From Torreya grandis (taxonomy: Eukaryota > Streptophyta > Pinopsida > Cupressales > Taxaceae): DNA of 64,000 nt. A model generated the notes under the pieces. The model had not been told where the DNA came from and did no database searches. It saw only the letters and a list, made by a program, of their open reading frames with translations. Shown piece after piece: positions 50,516 through 63,255 of this stretch (position 1 is its first letter; every line of letters begins with the position of its first letter). The DNA lies in the NCBI GenBank assembly GCA_037957365.1, contig JARHVA010003527.1:308501-372500 (forward strand), in the 5' to 3' direction. A program made the translations under genes and the position numbers.

Positions 50516-50653
50516 TTATTTGTTGAAAATAGTAAGCCCTATTTTATCTAGGGTTTAAAATAAAATTTTGATACCCTTATTATGTTGGATTATTTAATAT
50601 ATTTTACTTATGTCTCTCATCTTTTTATCATTTTAGTATTTTAAAATTTGAAA

Positions 50654-51687
50654 ATGGCTAAACATTAATCTCTTCCTCCTCTTAACCCTCAAAATGGTGA
50701 TAACTATTATTCCTCTAACTAGGTCCATGCCATCACTATCCCAAGAGGTAAGGTGAACCATCATATGGTGCCAAATAAAGGTAAACAACATGTCTTCCCT
50801 CATACTCCTCCACATCCCACATATCTTATTCATGGTGTTTGTATGCATATTCAATCAGAAGTACCTAGTTTTATGTTTGTGAATCCCTTCAAGATCAAAT
50901 CATCACTATGAGAAATTTAATAAAATAATGATGAAGTTAAAATAAATATTTTATTTATAATATCGCATCATGGGAAAATCATATCACATATAAAAAAATA
51001 AAATATGATCATGTTAATCATGCATTTGTATCTCCATATAGAAATTTTTTGTCTAATAGGATGTCATAGCAAAGTTTCAAGCTACAAAAATATACTTCGA
51101 CAACTAGTGATTCAAAAAATATGAAAAATGATATAAAAAAATTAAATTAATATTATAACAAAAATGATTTGAAACATTTTGATAAAACTACCTCATATAC
51201 ATCCTCCAAGGAGATAAAAATACTATTTTGCATATCATAAAATGCATGGGCATCATGGAGATAGTTGTTTAGATTTGAAGGATAAAATAAAAATACAATT
51301 GATAGTGGTGATCCTATAATAGATACATCAATGAAAAAACCCACTCACATTATTATTGCATCTTCTAATGAATAAGTAAAAAATAAAATAAAATGAGAAA
51401 ATATGGACACAAAAGGATAAATTAGAGAAATACATGATTCAAATGGAAAAAATAGAGGAATAAAATATTCAAAAAGACATAGAGAAAACAAAATTTAAAA
51501 AGGAAAATGTGGAAGATACAAGTTGTTAAAATACCAAATTGAGAAAGAAATATTGAAAAAAAAAAAAAAAACAAGAAAGGTTTCCAAAGCTACAATAGGA
51601 AAAGTTACAAAAATAGAAGTTACCAAAATAAGTGCATCCTAAGTAAGAAAGTATCTTTCAAAAAGGGTTTTCAATTTAACCTTTTAA
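50654..51687 (+). pseudogene. gag relic of D, truncated by element F
   Basis: ATG at 50654 (M-A-K-H-stop) opens a frame with 'SLPPLNPQNGDNYYSSN' and 'PHTPPHPTYLIHGVCMHIQS' (about 50660-50850). The knuckle region 'LIKLPHIHPPRR' then 'FAYHKMHGHHGDSCLDLKDK' lies at about 51175-51285. It is CX2HX4HX4C with the first Cys now Phe. After it comes a Lys/Glu-rich stretch (51370-51500). The leader here is only about 150 bp and lacks the ORF1-like frame of Z. Cut off near 51688 where the LTR of F begins. Confidence 0.75.
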
Positions 51688-52874
51688 TGTTTTATAAGTG
51701 TAATTACTATGTTTGGTTAAGTGGATAAGATGTCAAAATTAGTTAAATAAATATGCAATAATGATTTGTTTTATTTTGACCTTGTTTGAATTTCTATAAA
51801 TAGTAATAAATAGAGATAAATAGAGAATTTATCTAAAACTCTCTATCATGAATGATATCAATTTTAAAATTTGAGATCTAGGTAATAGTCTATGTCATCA
51901 ATATGATTATGATATTTGTTTATTCACTAGACAATAGCATATATTTTGGACAGTAACACCATCCATGTGTTTTATCCTCAATGTCGTGCTAATGTCCCCT
52001 TTGCAAGACCATTCCTATTTTTTTAGAACCCCTATGCCTGTGTCTATAGGTTATGTTCCTACATGACCAAAACCTATATCTCTATGTTTTACTTAGAAAA
52101 CTTGATTTGATGTGTAAAAACTAATCTCTTTACAAGTATGGAATTAGTAAAAATTATATGTGTTATTAAGATGTACTGGACATCCTCAACACCTTGCTAT
52201 TTAGATATTTGCCTACGTACCATTACTTCAAGGAGGGATCAAGTATGATGTAGTTTTCCCAACTAGTGCTTTATGTATGTGCAAGTCAATGATAGAATGA
52301 GAGTGGCCTTGGATGCCTTGAATGTGCTTAAGCTTTGAAATGATTAAAAACTAGACTTAGGGATATTGTAGATGGTAGTATGCATAAATTAGTTCATAAT
52401 AGGGATCAAAAATATTGATTTTGCACAACTTTGTCTTTGGCATGAATAAATTTTGAATCTATTTTCCATATAATGAATAAAAATTACTTAGACTTGTATT
52501 TATAGAGTTTAGCTGATTATGTAGATAAGAAAATGAGCTTAGGTCAACCTTATGAGGTGAACATATTTGAAACACTATCCATTGAGAAGAGATTAGGTTA
52601 AGGAAAGTACTACCCAGTAGGGGATACTAGCACTATGTGGCTTTATTATCCCAAATGTGGTGCTAATATCCTCTTTACAAACTACTAAGCAATTTGGATT
52701 AGGGTCATGAATGATAGTCTTAGGACTATGTTATGACTAGACGTAGGTGATTGTGGGCTATTAAATGACTAAAAATGTAAGTCTAATACACAAGGATAGG
52801 TTTATGGCTAGTCTAAGGATAGGTTAACTCAAGAGACACTCTTATCATCTAATTACCACTTTTAGGTGATTACA
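51688..52874 (-). repeat. 3' LTR of F
   Basis: Minus strand TGTAATCACCTAAAAG... The core block in reverse is at 52211-52265, a close match to Z ('cttgatccctccttgaag'). The left end near 51688 is approximate. Confidence 0.75.
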
Positions 52875-52890
52875 TGCCCCCCTTATGCTA
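52875..52890 (-). other. Polypurine tract of F
   Basis: The reverse complement is 'agcataaggggggca', directly before the LTR. Confidence 0.8.
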
Positions 52891-55480
52891 GTAATGCAAT
52901 AAAGTGAAATGACTAGTATAAAGGAAAAATAAGTGTACCTGGACTTACCTTGTAAATGAATCCCATGTAGCTAAGTTTGAATATGAAAGTATGGGTTTGT
53001 ATATGTGGAACATGATCCAAAGCAATGTCCTACAATGAACATGCAAAAATTATCCCTTAATTAAGATATGATAAAAATTAAAAGACTATTCTAAAATGAA
53101 ATAATTGAGTAAAGTTGTGTAAAGAGAGAGGAAAGGAATGAATACACCTCATTGGGTACAAGAACTAATACATGAACCTAGTGATAACCTATATGTGTAA
53201 ATGTGAATAGTGATAATATCATTGAATAAATTTAATTGTCATTATGGATTGTTCAATCATCATATAGGTGGCTCAAGAACTCAATCCAATTTTGACTCCA
53301 TCATTATCCAGCCCTACTAAATGGATCCTGATATCTATGAATTGATTGGATAAGACTATAAGTGTGTCTAACCCTCTTATGTAGGTGGATTAAGAACTAA
53401 AGTAGACCATGAATACATCATTTACCATATGTGAATTAGATGCATCTATAACTAAAATCTACAAAGTGTTGAAAACATATAACATAGTAAATCTAACTAT
53501 ATATTTGACTTGATGGCCACTCAGGTATATTAGGTGGCTCTAGGCCACTTAGGAATGCCAACCATTATAGATGGAGTAAGGCATGAATTTGGTGACAACC
53601 TAGAATGTGATATCAAGTGTATACATCATATATAATGATATATAATTTTCCATTCAATCTAATCAACCTATTTGAAGCTGAGTATATGGAAACTATGTGG
53701 TGTACACATGCCCCTAATCTAGTATCTGAGTATACTAAATATGAATCAAGTATGTAATAGCTAAACCTATGTAACTAATCTAAATTTATGAGTGATCATG
53801 CCACTCATTATTCTCCAAAATCTAAGAAAATGGTATGAATATGAATTGAAATGAATGAATCTAACCTAAATATGAACATAACTACCAAACCTATGACTAT
53901 ATATATGTAAATTATTATTGTACATAGTGTACTAGTCTGAATGATATGGACTATACTAAAGCTAGGGTTACTAAAAGGTATTACCATATGGCACTAGTGT
54001 CCCAATCTAGTTAATAATGACTACTTGGTCTGATTTCTAAGTGATTTGGACCGAATTCTAAATCTTTGTTCTATTTTATGTCTACACTGAATCTGATGTC
54101 TAAAATTGAGCTTGTGTGCTAAAATGTGTCTATGAATAGAAAAGCAATATCTTAATCTCTATGACAAACCCATGTGAATTCCCCCTCTTTTGAGGGTAAT
54201 TATGAAACCTATGTAATAACTTATCTCTACAAAATGTATTATCCAAAGCATGTGCATTTTACAAAGGTAAAAAAAATGTATTATCATAATGTAAATGTAT
54301 CTGATTGTAAGTAGGAAATGTAAGATGTATGCTATAATTTAGCATTTTACAAAGGTAAAAAAAATAGATGTAATTAATGTATATAACATTAAAATATGAG
54401 TAACTACCTAGGGGATGGGCATGATGTCCATCAAGGATCCCAAGTAGTAAGGTTAAATGCATGATATTATTCATGGCATCAAAAATTGATGTGTTCATAA
54501 CAAACAAAGACACATGTCATGGTGTAGAAGAATATAAGGAAGAAAACATACAAGTACATGAGACATAAAAAAGGTAAGACAAGGGGACATAATACAAGGG
54601 ACATGGGCACATGTCACTAAAGCTAAGAATGATGACATAGGACATGTTCAAATGTCCATAAATGTAAACAATAAGAAATTTGGCATAGAGCCACATATAA
54701 AGACATGTTCAAATATCTGTATATAAAAACATGAAAAAAGACACACAAGGGACATGGGTACATTTCCAAGGCATAAAAATAGATAAGTGGTATAGAACCT
54801 AAATAAAAATAGAATATTCAAATGCCCTCGAATATATAAGTAGCATAATAAATCCAATCAAGTCTAATTTAAGAAATAGAAATGAAAGCATGAATAAATG
54901 TGTAGAAAAAATCTATGTAGATGCTAGGATGTATATATACTAACTCTAAATAGTGATAGTTGGTAAAAAAATTGAGCAAGGAAGAGCCATGATCAATATT
55001 AATATAAATCAATATGTAAACTAGAATGTATAATATGTAAAGATAAAATTTGGTTATAACAACTATGTAGGAGATGCCCCTAAGTAGGCATATGTATCAA
55101 TGTATAAAATTGGATCAATGTAAATACCCCCAATGGGTAGATGATATTTGGTCTATATCACTGTACTAGACTAGAGTCCTATCAAGAATTTGAAATCACT
55201 CAATAAGAATAACTGAAGCGTATGTGTATGAGAAAATTGACTATACCAGGATAGCTATAAAAATGAAATATCTAGAAAGTTGTAGAAATATAAACATACC
55301 AAGTCATATAATCTATAATTTTTTTGTATTTTTGAAATATTTGAATGTTTTTTATATTTTAAGATATTATAATATTTTTGTGTTTTATGAGTATAAACTA
55401 TGTATAAGGAGCGAGAGAGTGGAAGGAAGTATGTACAATGGTAAGAACCATACTAACCAATGAGTCTCATGGGAGACTCA
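52891..55480 (-). other. Noncoding 3' region of F
   Basis: Reverse-complement match to 16200-18870: the 'ggtggctcaagaactcaatcc' block at 53268 matches the 'ttgagccac' blocks of Z, and 55455-55500 matches 16150-16195. Contains many 'acatg' and 'catatg' steps at 54500-54850. No gene seen. Confidence 0.65.
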
Positions 55481-56039
55481 CCATCACCATGACCTATGTC
55501 TAATAGGGGAATTGCGATCATGCATGTAGTGTGAAAGGGAAAATATTGGCCCATGATCTAGTGTAGTATATAATTTGAACTTGAATTTTATTATGATGTG
55601 ACATTGACTATGATTCCATGTGAATTGTAGGGGTTTTAAGAAACCATTTGATAGATGTAGAATCTATAAGTGATGTAGGTTCTAGGTGATGAGAATCCCT
55701 AGACCCCAATATAACTAATCTCCATGTAAATTGAGTAGAGAAAGGTCCTCTAAAATATGTGACATATCTCTAATGCAATGATATCTCTAGTAATGGTATT
55801 TGAGTTCAAGTATGCAAGTGTGTAAATAATATAGAAGTAAACCTAGCCTTCTCTGAGAGCTCCATTAAACACTATGATGTATGTATAAGATATTTAATCT
55901 CTACTATAACTGATAACCATGCAATATCTAGTAGTAGAACTAGAACTATAACTGGTGTTGGTGATGGAAGTGTGACTAAAATTTGTTCTAAAACTTCCTA
56001 TGGGATGGTAAGAGGATACTCATATGGCTCACGCTCAAT

Positions 56040-56580
56040 ATTAACCACCTAGTTATTTTTTATATACTTAAGGAATTGATTTAATATAAATGGGATATTT
56101 CATATTTATTGTAACCATGACCTACCTAATAATATGTCAAATACACCTTCACTAGCTACTACTAGGAACTAGGTCACTATGTGTACTCGTCCAACCTATA
56201 GTGGAAGCATAATCTCCCCAATGAATCTATGAACACAGCCATTGAAACCACTAATGAATATATCTATATGGAATATATCCTACTCTATATATCCCAAGTG
56301 TTGTAAAAGTGTCATGGTGTACGTGTTTATGATTAACCTATCATCAACCATAACATTTGAATAGGATAGTGGTTTATGTATGCTCATCTAAAGATCACAT
56401 GTAAATTTATATCATCATCCACAATATCCAACTCTAAAATTATGATAAATGGTCTAGGTGGAACTGTAGTGTGATTCATGTCAATAATATTATGTAGTGG
56501 ATATGTTTCCTCTATAACTGTGTGATAAGAAGCTAGTGGTGGATGAGCCTCATATGTATAGTGAACACCCAATGTTTCTC
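56040..56580 (-). pseudogene. Retroviral-type aspartic protease relic of F (Tat-like)
   Basis: Minus strand: 'PPRPFIIILELDIVDDDINL' (56400-56465), then near 56230-56350 'DDRLIINTYTMTLLQHLGY' and 'ISGFNGCVHRFIGEIMLPL'. Near 56060-56160 come 'FLVVASEGVFDILLGRSWLQ' and, after two stops, 'IPFILNQFLKYIKN'. The order active-site segment, GF.G, G.I.LP, LLGR.W, HQ.LKY is that of Tat protease. The active site D-D-G-S is changed to D-D-R-L. Two or more frame changes. No polymerase follows on this strand before the noncoding 3' region. Confidence 0.8.
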
Positions 56581-57057
56581 CTACCTCATTACATATATGA
56601 TTTGGAAAAGGATATGAAAATATATTAAGTTATTTTCCCTCTATATGTTATTGTTTCAATGACTCCATGGGTGTGCCCACATCAATAATCTTAGCCTCAA
56701 TGAGATCTTGTATCTTGTGATTCAAGCTAATGCATATTTTTTTAATGTGTCTTGGTTCCCTATGATACTTAAAAAATTAATTTAAATTATAACTCTTTGG
56801 AATAGGATATGTCATATCAACCTATTTAATGGGAGGGATAGATATGAAATTTCATTCTAATAGTTTTTGTAGAACTCGTAATGGTGACTCTAGTAGATTA
56901 GTGAAGACTCTATGTTGAGGAGTTGATATAACCAATCTAGTAGAAGGCCTTAAAGTTATGTTGACTATGGTATTTGTTGGATACTTTTCAATGAGATTAT
57001 ATACATTTCCAAGTGAAAGGATAAAGTTCTTGGATAGTCTAACTAAAAATGACAAAG
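56581..57057 (-). pseudogene. gag end of F with zinc knuckle, truncated by element E
   Basis: The minus strand begins at the break with 'MSFLVRLSKNFILSLGNVYN' and 'LVISTPQHRVFTNLLESPLR'. The knuckle follows at about 56685-56785: F-K-Y-H-R-E-P-R-H-I-K-K-I-C, then 'ISLNHKIQDLIEAKIIDVG'. This is the CX2HX4HX4C form with the first Cys now Phe. The 'L..KIQDLI' continuation is typical of Tat gag. Confidence 0.8.
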
Positions 57058-57281
57058 TGTGTAATATGCTTGTCCTAGTATGCTTGAAGTATGATTAGTT
57101 GATATTTAGTTTTGGTATGGTTTTAGATGATTAGGGATGAGTTTGAAGTATTGATCATGTGTAAGGGGTATTATAAATGGTCAAGGATGATTGGAGAGCT
57201 TGTGTTCATGAGTGGAATTTACCTAGTTCATCATTGTTCTCATCTAAACATTCTAGGTCCAATGGTAGAAAATCTAAGTAG

Positions 57282-57960
57282 GCATTTTGGTGATGTCATA
57301 ATTACTAGTGTGGATGAGTCAAGGGGGAGTTGGTCATGTGGTTGTGATAAAATTAATCCTTAGTTTCTATCTGTAAATTATTAATTATATCTATTAATCA
57401 TAATAAGAGCTATGCAAGTGAAAATTTTGGCTCTCAAGAATTTTAATAGTGTTTTCCCATACTTGGCCAAATTTTTAATGTGGTAAGAAAAATTGAGTAG
57501 GCATTTTGATGGTGGCATATCTCACATGTGTGAAAATTTTAGGAGAAGGTGATAATATGGGTTTGTTTATTTTTATGCCTAGTTGATTTGTGATAACTTT
57601 TAGGTCAAACTTTGAAGTGTGAAAAAAGATATGCATGTGCAAAGTTGGTCTTTCCAGATAGTTACTAGCATAGTTGGCACTATGAATAGATAAATCTGAG
57701 AAGGCATTTTAATGTAATTATATCTCACATGTGTGAGGGTTATAGGAATAAATTTTTATATGTTTGGATTATCCTATGTGAGGATATCATGTGATCTAAA
57801 TTTTAGAATGTGTACTTGAGTGAAGCAAAAGATATGGAGGTACAAAGTTGGCCTTCCAAGCAGATAACAATGTTCACATACATAGTCTATTTTACAAGAT
57901 GTTAAGGATTAGGACCAAATGAAGATATAATTTCTCATGGGTGATATTAAAGTAAATATA
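57282..57960 (+). repeat. Tandem repeats in the E LTR, unit about 203-219 bp
   Basis: 'gcatttt' landmarks at 57282, 57501 and 57704, with a weaker fourth unit near 57897. Two units carry 'tatctcacatgtgtga' (57518, 57721) and two 'agttggtctttcca'/'agttggccttcca'. Confidence 0.75.
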
Positions 57961-58963
57961 TATGATGCACATCAATTTAAAGAGGTTAAAGTGTCCATTG
58001 GTTAACAGAGATAATGATTGAGCTTCTTCTAAGATTCAATGGTGCATAAGCATTCATATAATTTTGATCTAATAGTGTGTGTTGAGGGAGATGGTAAGAA
58101 GTGCATGATGTTTAATAGTATAAGTGATCAAAATATATTTGAGGGTGCCAAGTGTCTTGATTATGGGGGTTATAATAAAGATTAAATGGTGAGTTCTCTA
58201 AAATAAAAACCCGACTGATTTACAAAGATTGATGGTGCACATTGAGTCAATATTGGAAGAGTGCATGAGATGAGGTCAACATGTTCAAGATTTACACTTG
58301 GAATTGGTGAAATATGTGTTAAAGGTTGAGATTCATAAAATAATATAGATGGTGTGTGTTTAATATGAGAATTGAGGACTTGATATGATATCATGGTGTT
58401 TAAGTTTTAACTATGACTGTTTGAATTCAAATATTTGAATTTATCAAAGGAAAGATTAATTCCTAGTTTTTGAGCCATAATTTTCAATATATATATAATT
58501 TTACCATGTATTAAAAATAATATTTCTGTAGGGATTCAACTCACATCTATAAATATAGATTTTAAGGTCTAATTGTTAGTATAATCAAAATTATAAAGGT
58601 TCAAATTTTACTGTGTTCATGTTTATTCTGCAAGTGACTTGAGAAGATTGTTTGAGAATTTTTTGATATTTATTGATGAATTAACTATTAGAGAGTGTTT
58701 TAAAATCCATGAGTACAATGTATGTTAATTATTAAGGTTTAAATATTTGTATGTAGTATGAATGAATCTTAATAGGTTGACTGTGTATTCATTCATGATG
58801 TTCCTATGCACCGGGTTAGTGTTTACATTGTTTGAGCATATGAAGAGGTGAGAAGAGTTGACTATGATAATTTGAGGATATATAAGGGGACATAAGGATT
58901 GGAACAATGTAATTTAAAGAGGTATTATGTTCTTTTTTTCTTGATTAAGTGTTAAATAGGTGA

Positions 58964-58984
58964 ATAGGTCTCTATGAGACCTAT
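58964..58984. other. Perfect LTR palindrome, ATAGGTCTC-3 nt-GAGACCTAT
   Basis: 9-bp arms, about 880 bp from the LTR 3' end, the same relative place as in both LTRs of B. Sirevirus LTRs are known to carry conserved palindromes thought to be regulatory. Confidence 0.8.
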
Positions 58985-59863
58985 AAGGGCTTTAAGGGCC
59001 TATTTGATAGGTGTAGCTACTTAAGGGTGACCCATGGGTTCTATGGCCAACCTATGTGAATGTTATTGAGATATTTATTAATGAGATATATTCCTTAAGA
59101 TTTAAGGAATGACTAATATCTGACCAAGATGTTGATAATCATGATACTTCTATAAATGGTGAAACCAAATGTGTTAGTTTCCAAACTTAGTGAAAGACTT
59201 GTATGCGTATTTAATATTAAGAGGATAGTATTATGGAACAAAGGAAAGGGTGGGTTCCTAATGGATGAGTTAAAGATTATAACAAATTAAGGACTATGTG
59301 TATGACCTATAGGTCATAATTTTTTTGGAAAAATAGTTCTCTTATAGATTGAGTATGAGTGAAGGTGAAGAGTGACAATCAGAGGTCCATCATCAGGTGT
59401 TAAAGACATTAGTTCAAATGTGGATGTGTGCATAGGTGTTATTTTTATAGCTCAACATCTAGGGGTTTTATCCACCTTTCAAGGTGAAACTCGTTAAAAT
59501 TCTAGTTGTTATTGCAGCTCAACTAGATAGGTGTTACAACACCTTATGGGATTATAATCTCACTAAATAAGGGATGGTAGTTCTTCAATCAGTTGTATAT
59601 ATTCTAAATGGGTTCTTGTTATTATGGGATAGTATTAAAATTTTAGGTTCTAGTGGGTTTTCTCCCCTAATAATTTTTTCTACATGTGTCATGTGTTGTG
59701 TGGTTAATCTTACATTATCTATCTTATTCATTGCTATGAATGATGTGTATGATTCATGAATGCTTGTGGTAATTAACTAAGTTTAAAATTTTTGGAATTA
59801 AATTTGAATTATCTAGGCTAATTTATTTAACCATGACCCTCTTAGTGTTTTTACTTTAAAAAT

Positions 59864-59875
59864 TGGTATCAGAAT
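59864..59875 (+). other. Initiator-Met primer-binding site of E
   Basis: 'tggtatcagaat' differs by two bases at its end from TGGTATCAGAGC, the copia site that pairs with the 3' end of initiator tRNA-Met. Confidence 0.9.
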
Positions 59876-59924
59876 AGGTCTTTTAGTAAAGTCTTGATAG
59901 CTTAAAGGCGATCCAAGCTACACT

Positions 59925-60824
59925 ATGAGTAGTTATCAAGGAGGTTTATCTACTAATCAAACACCAATGTTCAATGGATAAAATTAAACTTTTTGGAGTG
60001 AAAGAATGAGGACCTACATCATGTCCCTAAGGTTTGACATTCAGTAATTTTTTGTTGATGGTTATGTTGATCCTACTACTCCATCTAGTGTTGTAGACAA
60101 GAAACTATTTTAGAATAATTTTAAGGCAATGAATGCTATCACTTGTGGTCTTTCAAAGATTAAATATACCAATGTAGTTAATTATAAATATACTAAAGAG
60201 ACATGGGAAAATTTTAATACTATTTTTGAAGGAGACTCAAAATTTATGTTGGCAAAGTTGAGACTTGCTGAAGACAATTTGTGAGTCTTAAAATGAAGGA
60301 GGAAGATTAAATGGCATCCTTTCTACAGAGAGTTGTTGAAATTTTGAACATCATCAAAGATCTTAGAGAGAACCTTGAAGAATCTAATATAGTTTAAAAG
60401 GTATTAAGGTCTCTATCTCTCAATTTTGATCCTAAAGTATTTTATATATAATAAAGTCATGATCTTATTGAACTAAAGTTGGATGAATTGCATGGCATCC
60501 TTACTGCCTATGAGATGAGGAAGAATGATGATATAACACTTAAGAAGGAAACGACATTCAACATAGAGATGGATCGTAATAATAAATTCCAAGGTAATAA
60601 ACCCAAGGAGGATGACATTTATAATATTGATGAGGATGAACTAATTACTTTGTTTCTAAGGAATTTAAAAACAAATTTAGGCAAGTATAAGGGTAAACTA
60701 CCCTTCAAATGCTTCAATTATGGAGAGATAAGACATTTTTATAGAAAGTTCCTCATAAGAATAATAATGAAGAGCATGATGAAGACCCACATGTAGACAA
60801 TAAGACATAAAAGGTATGATAATA
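59925..60824 (+). pseudogene. Sirevirus-type gag of E, first part
   Basis: ATG at 59925 gives 'MSSYQGGLSTNQTPMFNG', then stops, 'FWSERMRTYIMSL' and 'NAITCGLSKIKYTNVVNY', 'LDELHGILTAYEMRKND' (60479 on). The zinc knuckle at 60709-60752 is C-F-N-Y-G-E-I-R-H-F-Y-R-K-F: CX2CX4HX4C with second Cys to Tyr and last Cys to Phe. The sequence runs parallel to the gag of B ('LDKFEMDGLHGILTTYEMRK'). Around six stops, partly TGG or CAA/CAG type. Interrupted at 60825 by the solo LTR. Confidence 0.85.
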
Positions 60825-60829
60825 GGAAG

Positions 60830-62004
60830 TGTAGACACCTAGAACTAGCCACCGATAACCTCCAACCAAGATTTTAACTAATTTCCACTCAGAATGTATA
60901 ATTTTGCCTAAAAACACTAAAAAATGCTAAATGAGTTGAAATTAATATATTAAAGTTATTATTTTGGCTATAGCATCATTAAATGGGGTAATGCAATTTA
61001 TGAGCCAATTAATATTGATCAGATCATTTTGAGTCAAAATGCCAATTTTGCATGTGGGTACTCTAGATTGTTCTTTCTTATCAAATATATTGAATAAGAT
61101 GCATGCCTTTGTTAGTTTTTGTTGATAACATCCTAAATGGGATAATGGATCCAATTCATCTAACATTGACTTCCAATTCCAATCTAGTCAAATTTTGGAC
61201 CAATAACAAGGCATTCTGATCAATTTGAGTAATTTGTGCACAAAGTAATTAAACATGGTTAAGAGATAATTAATCCAAATCAAGGCCTAATTAATAATTC
61301 CATGAAAAATTGTTGAATAATTTTTTTTGGAAATTAATGTTGAATATTTGCATCATCAAGTGACCTCATTTTTTGGGAAGACATCCTTAGGCCATAAATG
61401 CCTTAGATATTAGGATTCATACCTCCCATGCTTCATTAAAGCCATCCATGCCTCTTAATTTCTCCTCTATCCCAAATATTGATGAGCCTATTTATAAATT
61501 TTAACTGCATAATTTTAGTAAAACTTATCCACACATCTCAATCCTGAGATGGATGGTTCAAGTTGATTTTAGACATTTGCAAAAATATATAAATAGGAGA
61601 CCTTACCACATGAATTTTAACACATGATTATGCAAAGTTATAATGCAGAATTGATTACAAACATTCATGAAAATAGTTTTACCATGACAAATTGATTTCA
61701 AAACAAGCCAAGACATACGCCAAAAGTTTCAAGGAGAGATGGAGGTAGCCAAGCTTCCATTACCAAAGACTTCATGAGCACAAAGTTGAGCAAACCACTA
61801 CTACAAAGGCATTTGGAGAATCCAAATAAGGTGAATGAATTCTTGTTGTTTTTCCTTACTTTTTAGTTTTGTCTATAATTTTTTTTGTTACTAATCTCAC
61901 CCTAGTAACTAGGAATGAAGATGTTATCTTAGTGTGTTTTTGATTTGGTTTCATTCACTAACACAATACTAATCTCTTCTTCTTAGTCAAATTAATAGTT
62001 CACA
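60830..62004 (+). mobile_element. Solo LTR, 1175 bp, TSD GGAAG
   Basis: Starts TGTAGACACCTAG and ends AATAGTTCACA, flanked by GGAAG at 60825-60829 and 62005-62009. It interrupts the E gag exactly: joining the two sides restores a colinear gag relic. It has no internal coding trace or second LTR, so the rest was lost by LTR-LTR recombination. TGTAGACACC-type starts are common among plant gypsy LTRs. No other copy lies in the window. Confidence 0.85.
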
Positions 62005-62009
62005 GGAAG

Positions 62010-63255
62010 AAAGGTTTCAAAATGTATGACAACAAAAATAAGTTATTCAAGAATAAGAAGGTTCTTTACACCAATAAAGAATAGAACTCATCATATCAAA
62101 GTGAAGATAGTGACTCAAAGTGTGATCATGAAGATGATGGTCCTGTTGAAGATCAAACCTTATTCATGGCTGAGGAAGGAAGTTGATCACATCATAAGAA
62201 GTCTACTTAGATTTATTCAAATGATAATGAAGATGAGGTGGACAATGAGACTACATTGACAAATGATTTTCAATAAATAAATATTAGGAATAATATTAAC
62301 AAGAAGATGAAGTCTCAACTCAAAGACTATGAGGAAAAATTCAGTGTGTATGAGACAAGAATGAATGAAGACATGAAGGAGCATGAAAATATGATCAAAC
62401 ATCTCAATTATCAATTAGAAATCCTATATACAAGCCTTAAAGATAAAAAATATGAATTTTTAAGGTATTTAATTTAAAATGAGTCATTAGAATCTAAGTT
62501 AGAGAAGACATCTTGTAAGGTGAAGTCATTTGTGATATTTGAAAAGATTTCAAGTGATCTAGACAATGTTTTGAGTGGTCAAAAGCATGCTAGTGATAGA
62601 ACTAGTCTTGGATATGAAGAAGAAAAAAAGATTTTAACTCAATAAAATATGAAGACTAATGTGAAAAAGAATAATCTAACCTTGAAAATAAATCATCAGA
62701 CAAGTAATGAAGGTGCTAGTAGAATGAAGATAAACCAGACTAGATAGCCAAATGCCATGAAGAATGTAAGTTTCAATGGTTACTATTACATATGTAATCA
62801 AGTAGGGCATACAGATAGAGAATAAAAGAGACCTATTAGAAATCAGATTGCATGGGACTATGATGGGGGTCATTAGTCAAGAGGAGTGATAAAAATTAAG
62901 TGATTTAACTATCTTGATGTGGGACACTTTGACAACCATTGTCAACATAAGATCAGACAAGATTAGTCCTCTTCAAAAAGGGGAGGTTATTTTGTTTGTC
63001 ATGACAAAGAAAATATTGAAATTTTATGTCAAAAAATGGTGGGAAAAACTAAATTTCCATCAAGAATTATGGTGTGCTATAATTGTGAACAGATAAATCA
63101 CATTGCTAGGTTATACAAGTAAAGGTCTATAATTTCGAATAGGTTTAATTAGTATCCTAGAGTGCAAGGAAGAAGGAAAGTCAACTCATGGAAGCCAAAG
63201 GTGGTAATTATGAGTAATGATGATACTATATATGTAAGTAATTTGTTTTTTTCTA
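62010..63255 (+). pseudogene. Sirevirus-type gag of E, second part with extra zinc knuckles
   Basis: Continues the E gag: 'FKMYDNKNKLFKNKKVLYTN', an acidic run ('SKCDHEDDGPVEDQTLFMAE', 62120-62175) and a long coiled-coil-like stretch ('KMKSQLKDYEEKFSVYETRM', 62300-62365). Three degraded knuckles follow. 62784-62826 reads Y-Y-I-C-N-Q-V-G-H-T-D-R-E-stop. About 62902-62942 reads stop-F-N-Y-L-D-V-G-H-F-D-N-H-C. 63070-63111 reads C-Y-N-C-E-Q-I-N-H-I-A-R-L-Y. Missing cysteines are mostly Tyr or stops. The end 'RVQGRRKVNSWKPKVVIMSN' matches B ('RVQERRKMNLWKTKIVKMSH'). Confidence 0.8.

Larger units (their letters stand above)
51688..57057 (-). mobile_element. Tat-like element F, minus strand (5' end displaced by E)
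   Basis: Order on the minus strand: gag end, zinc knuckle, protease, noncoding 3' region, polypurine tract, 3' LTR. It sits inside the gag of D and is broken at 57057 by element E. Its 5' part would lie beyond E, outside the window. Same family as Z and A'. Confidence 0.8.
57058..59861 (+). repeat. 5' LTR of E
   Basis: Starts near TGTGTAATATGCTTGTCC, directly after the broken gag of F, and ends at the primer site. Only one LTR is in view, so the start is approximate. An open frame at 57127-57363 lies in its repeat array and is not called. Confidence 0.75.

Noticed and set aside
57127..57363. 78-codon open frame
   Set aside because: It lies within the tandem-repeat part of the E LTR and has no coding counterpart in the other repeat units.
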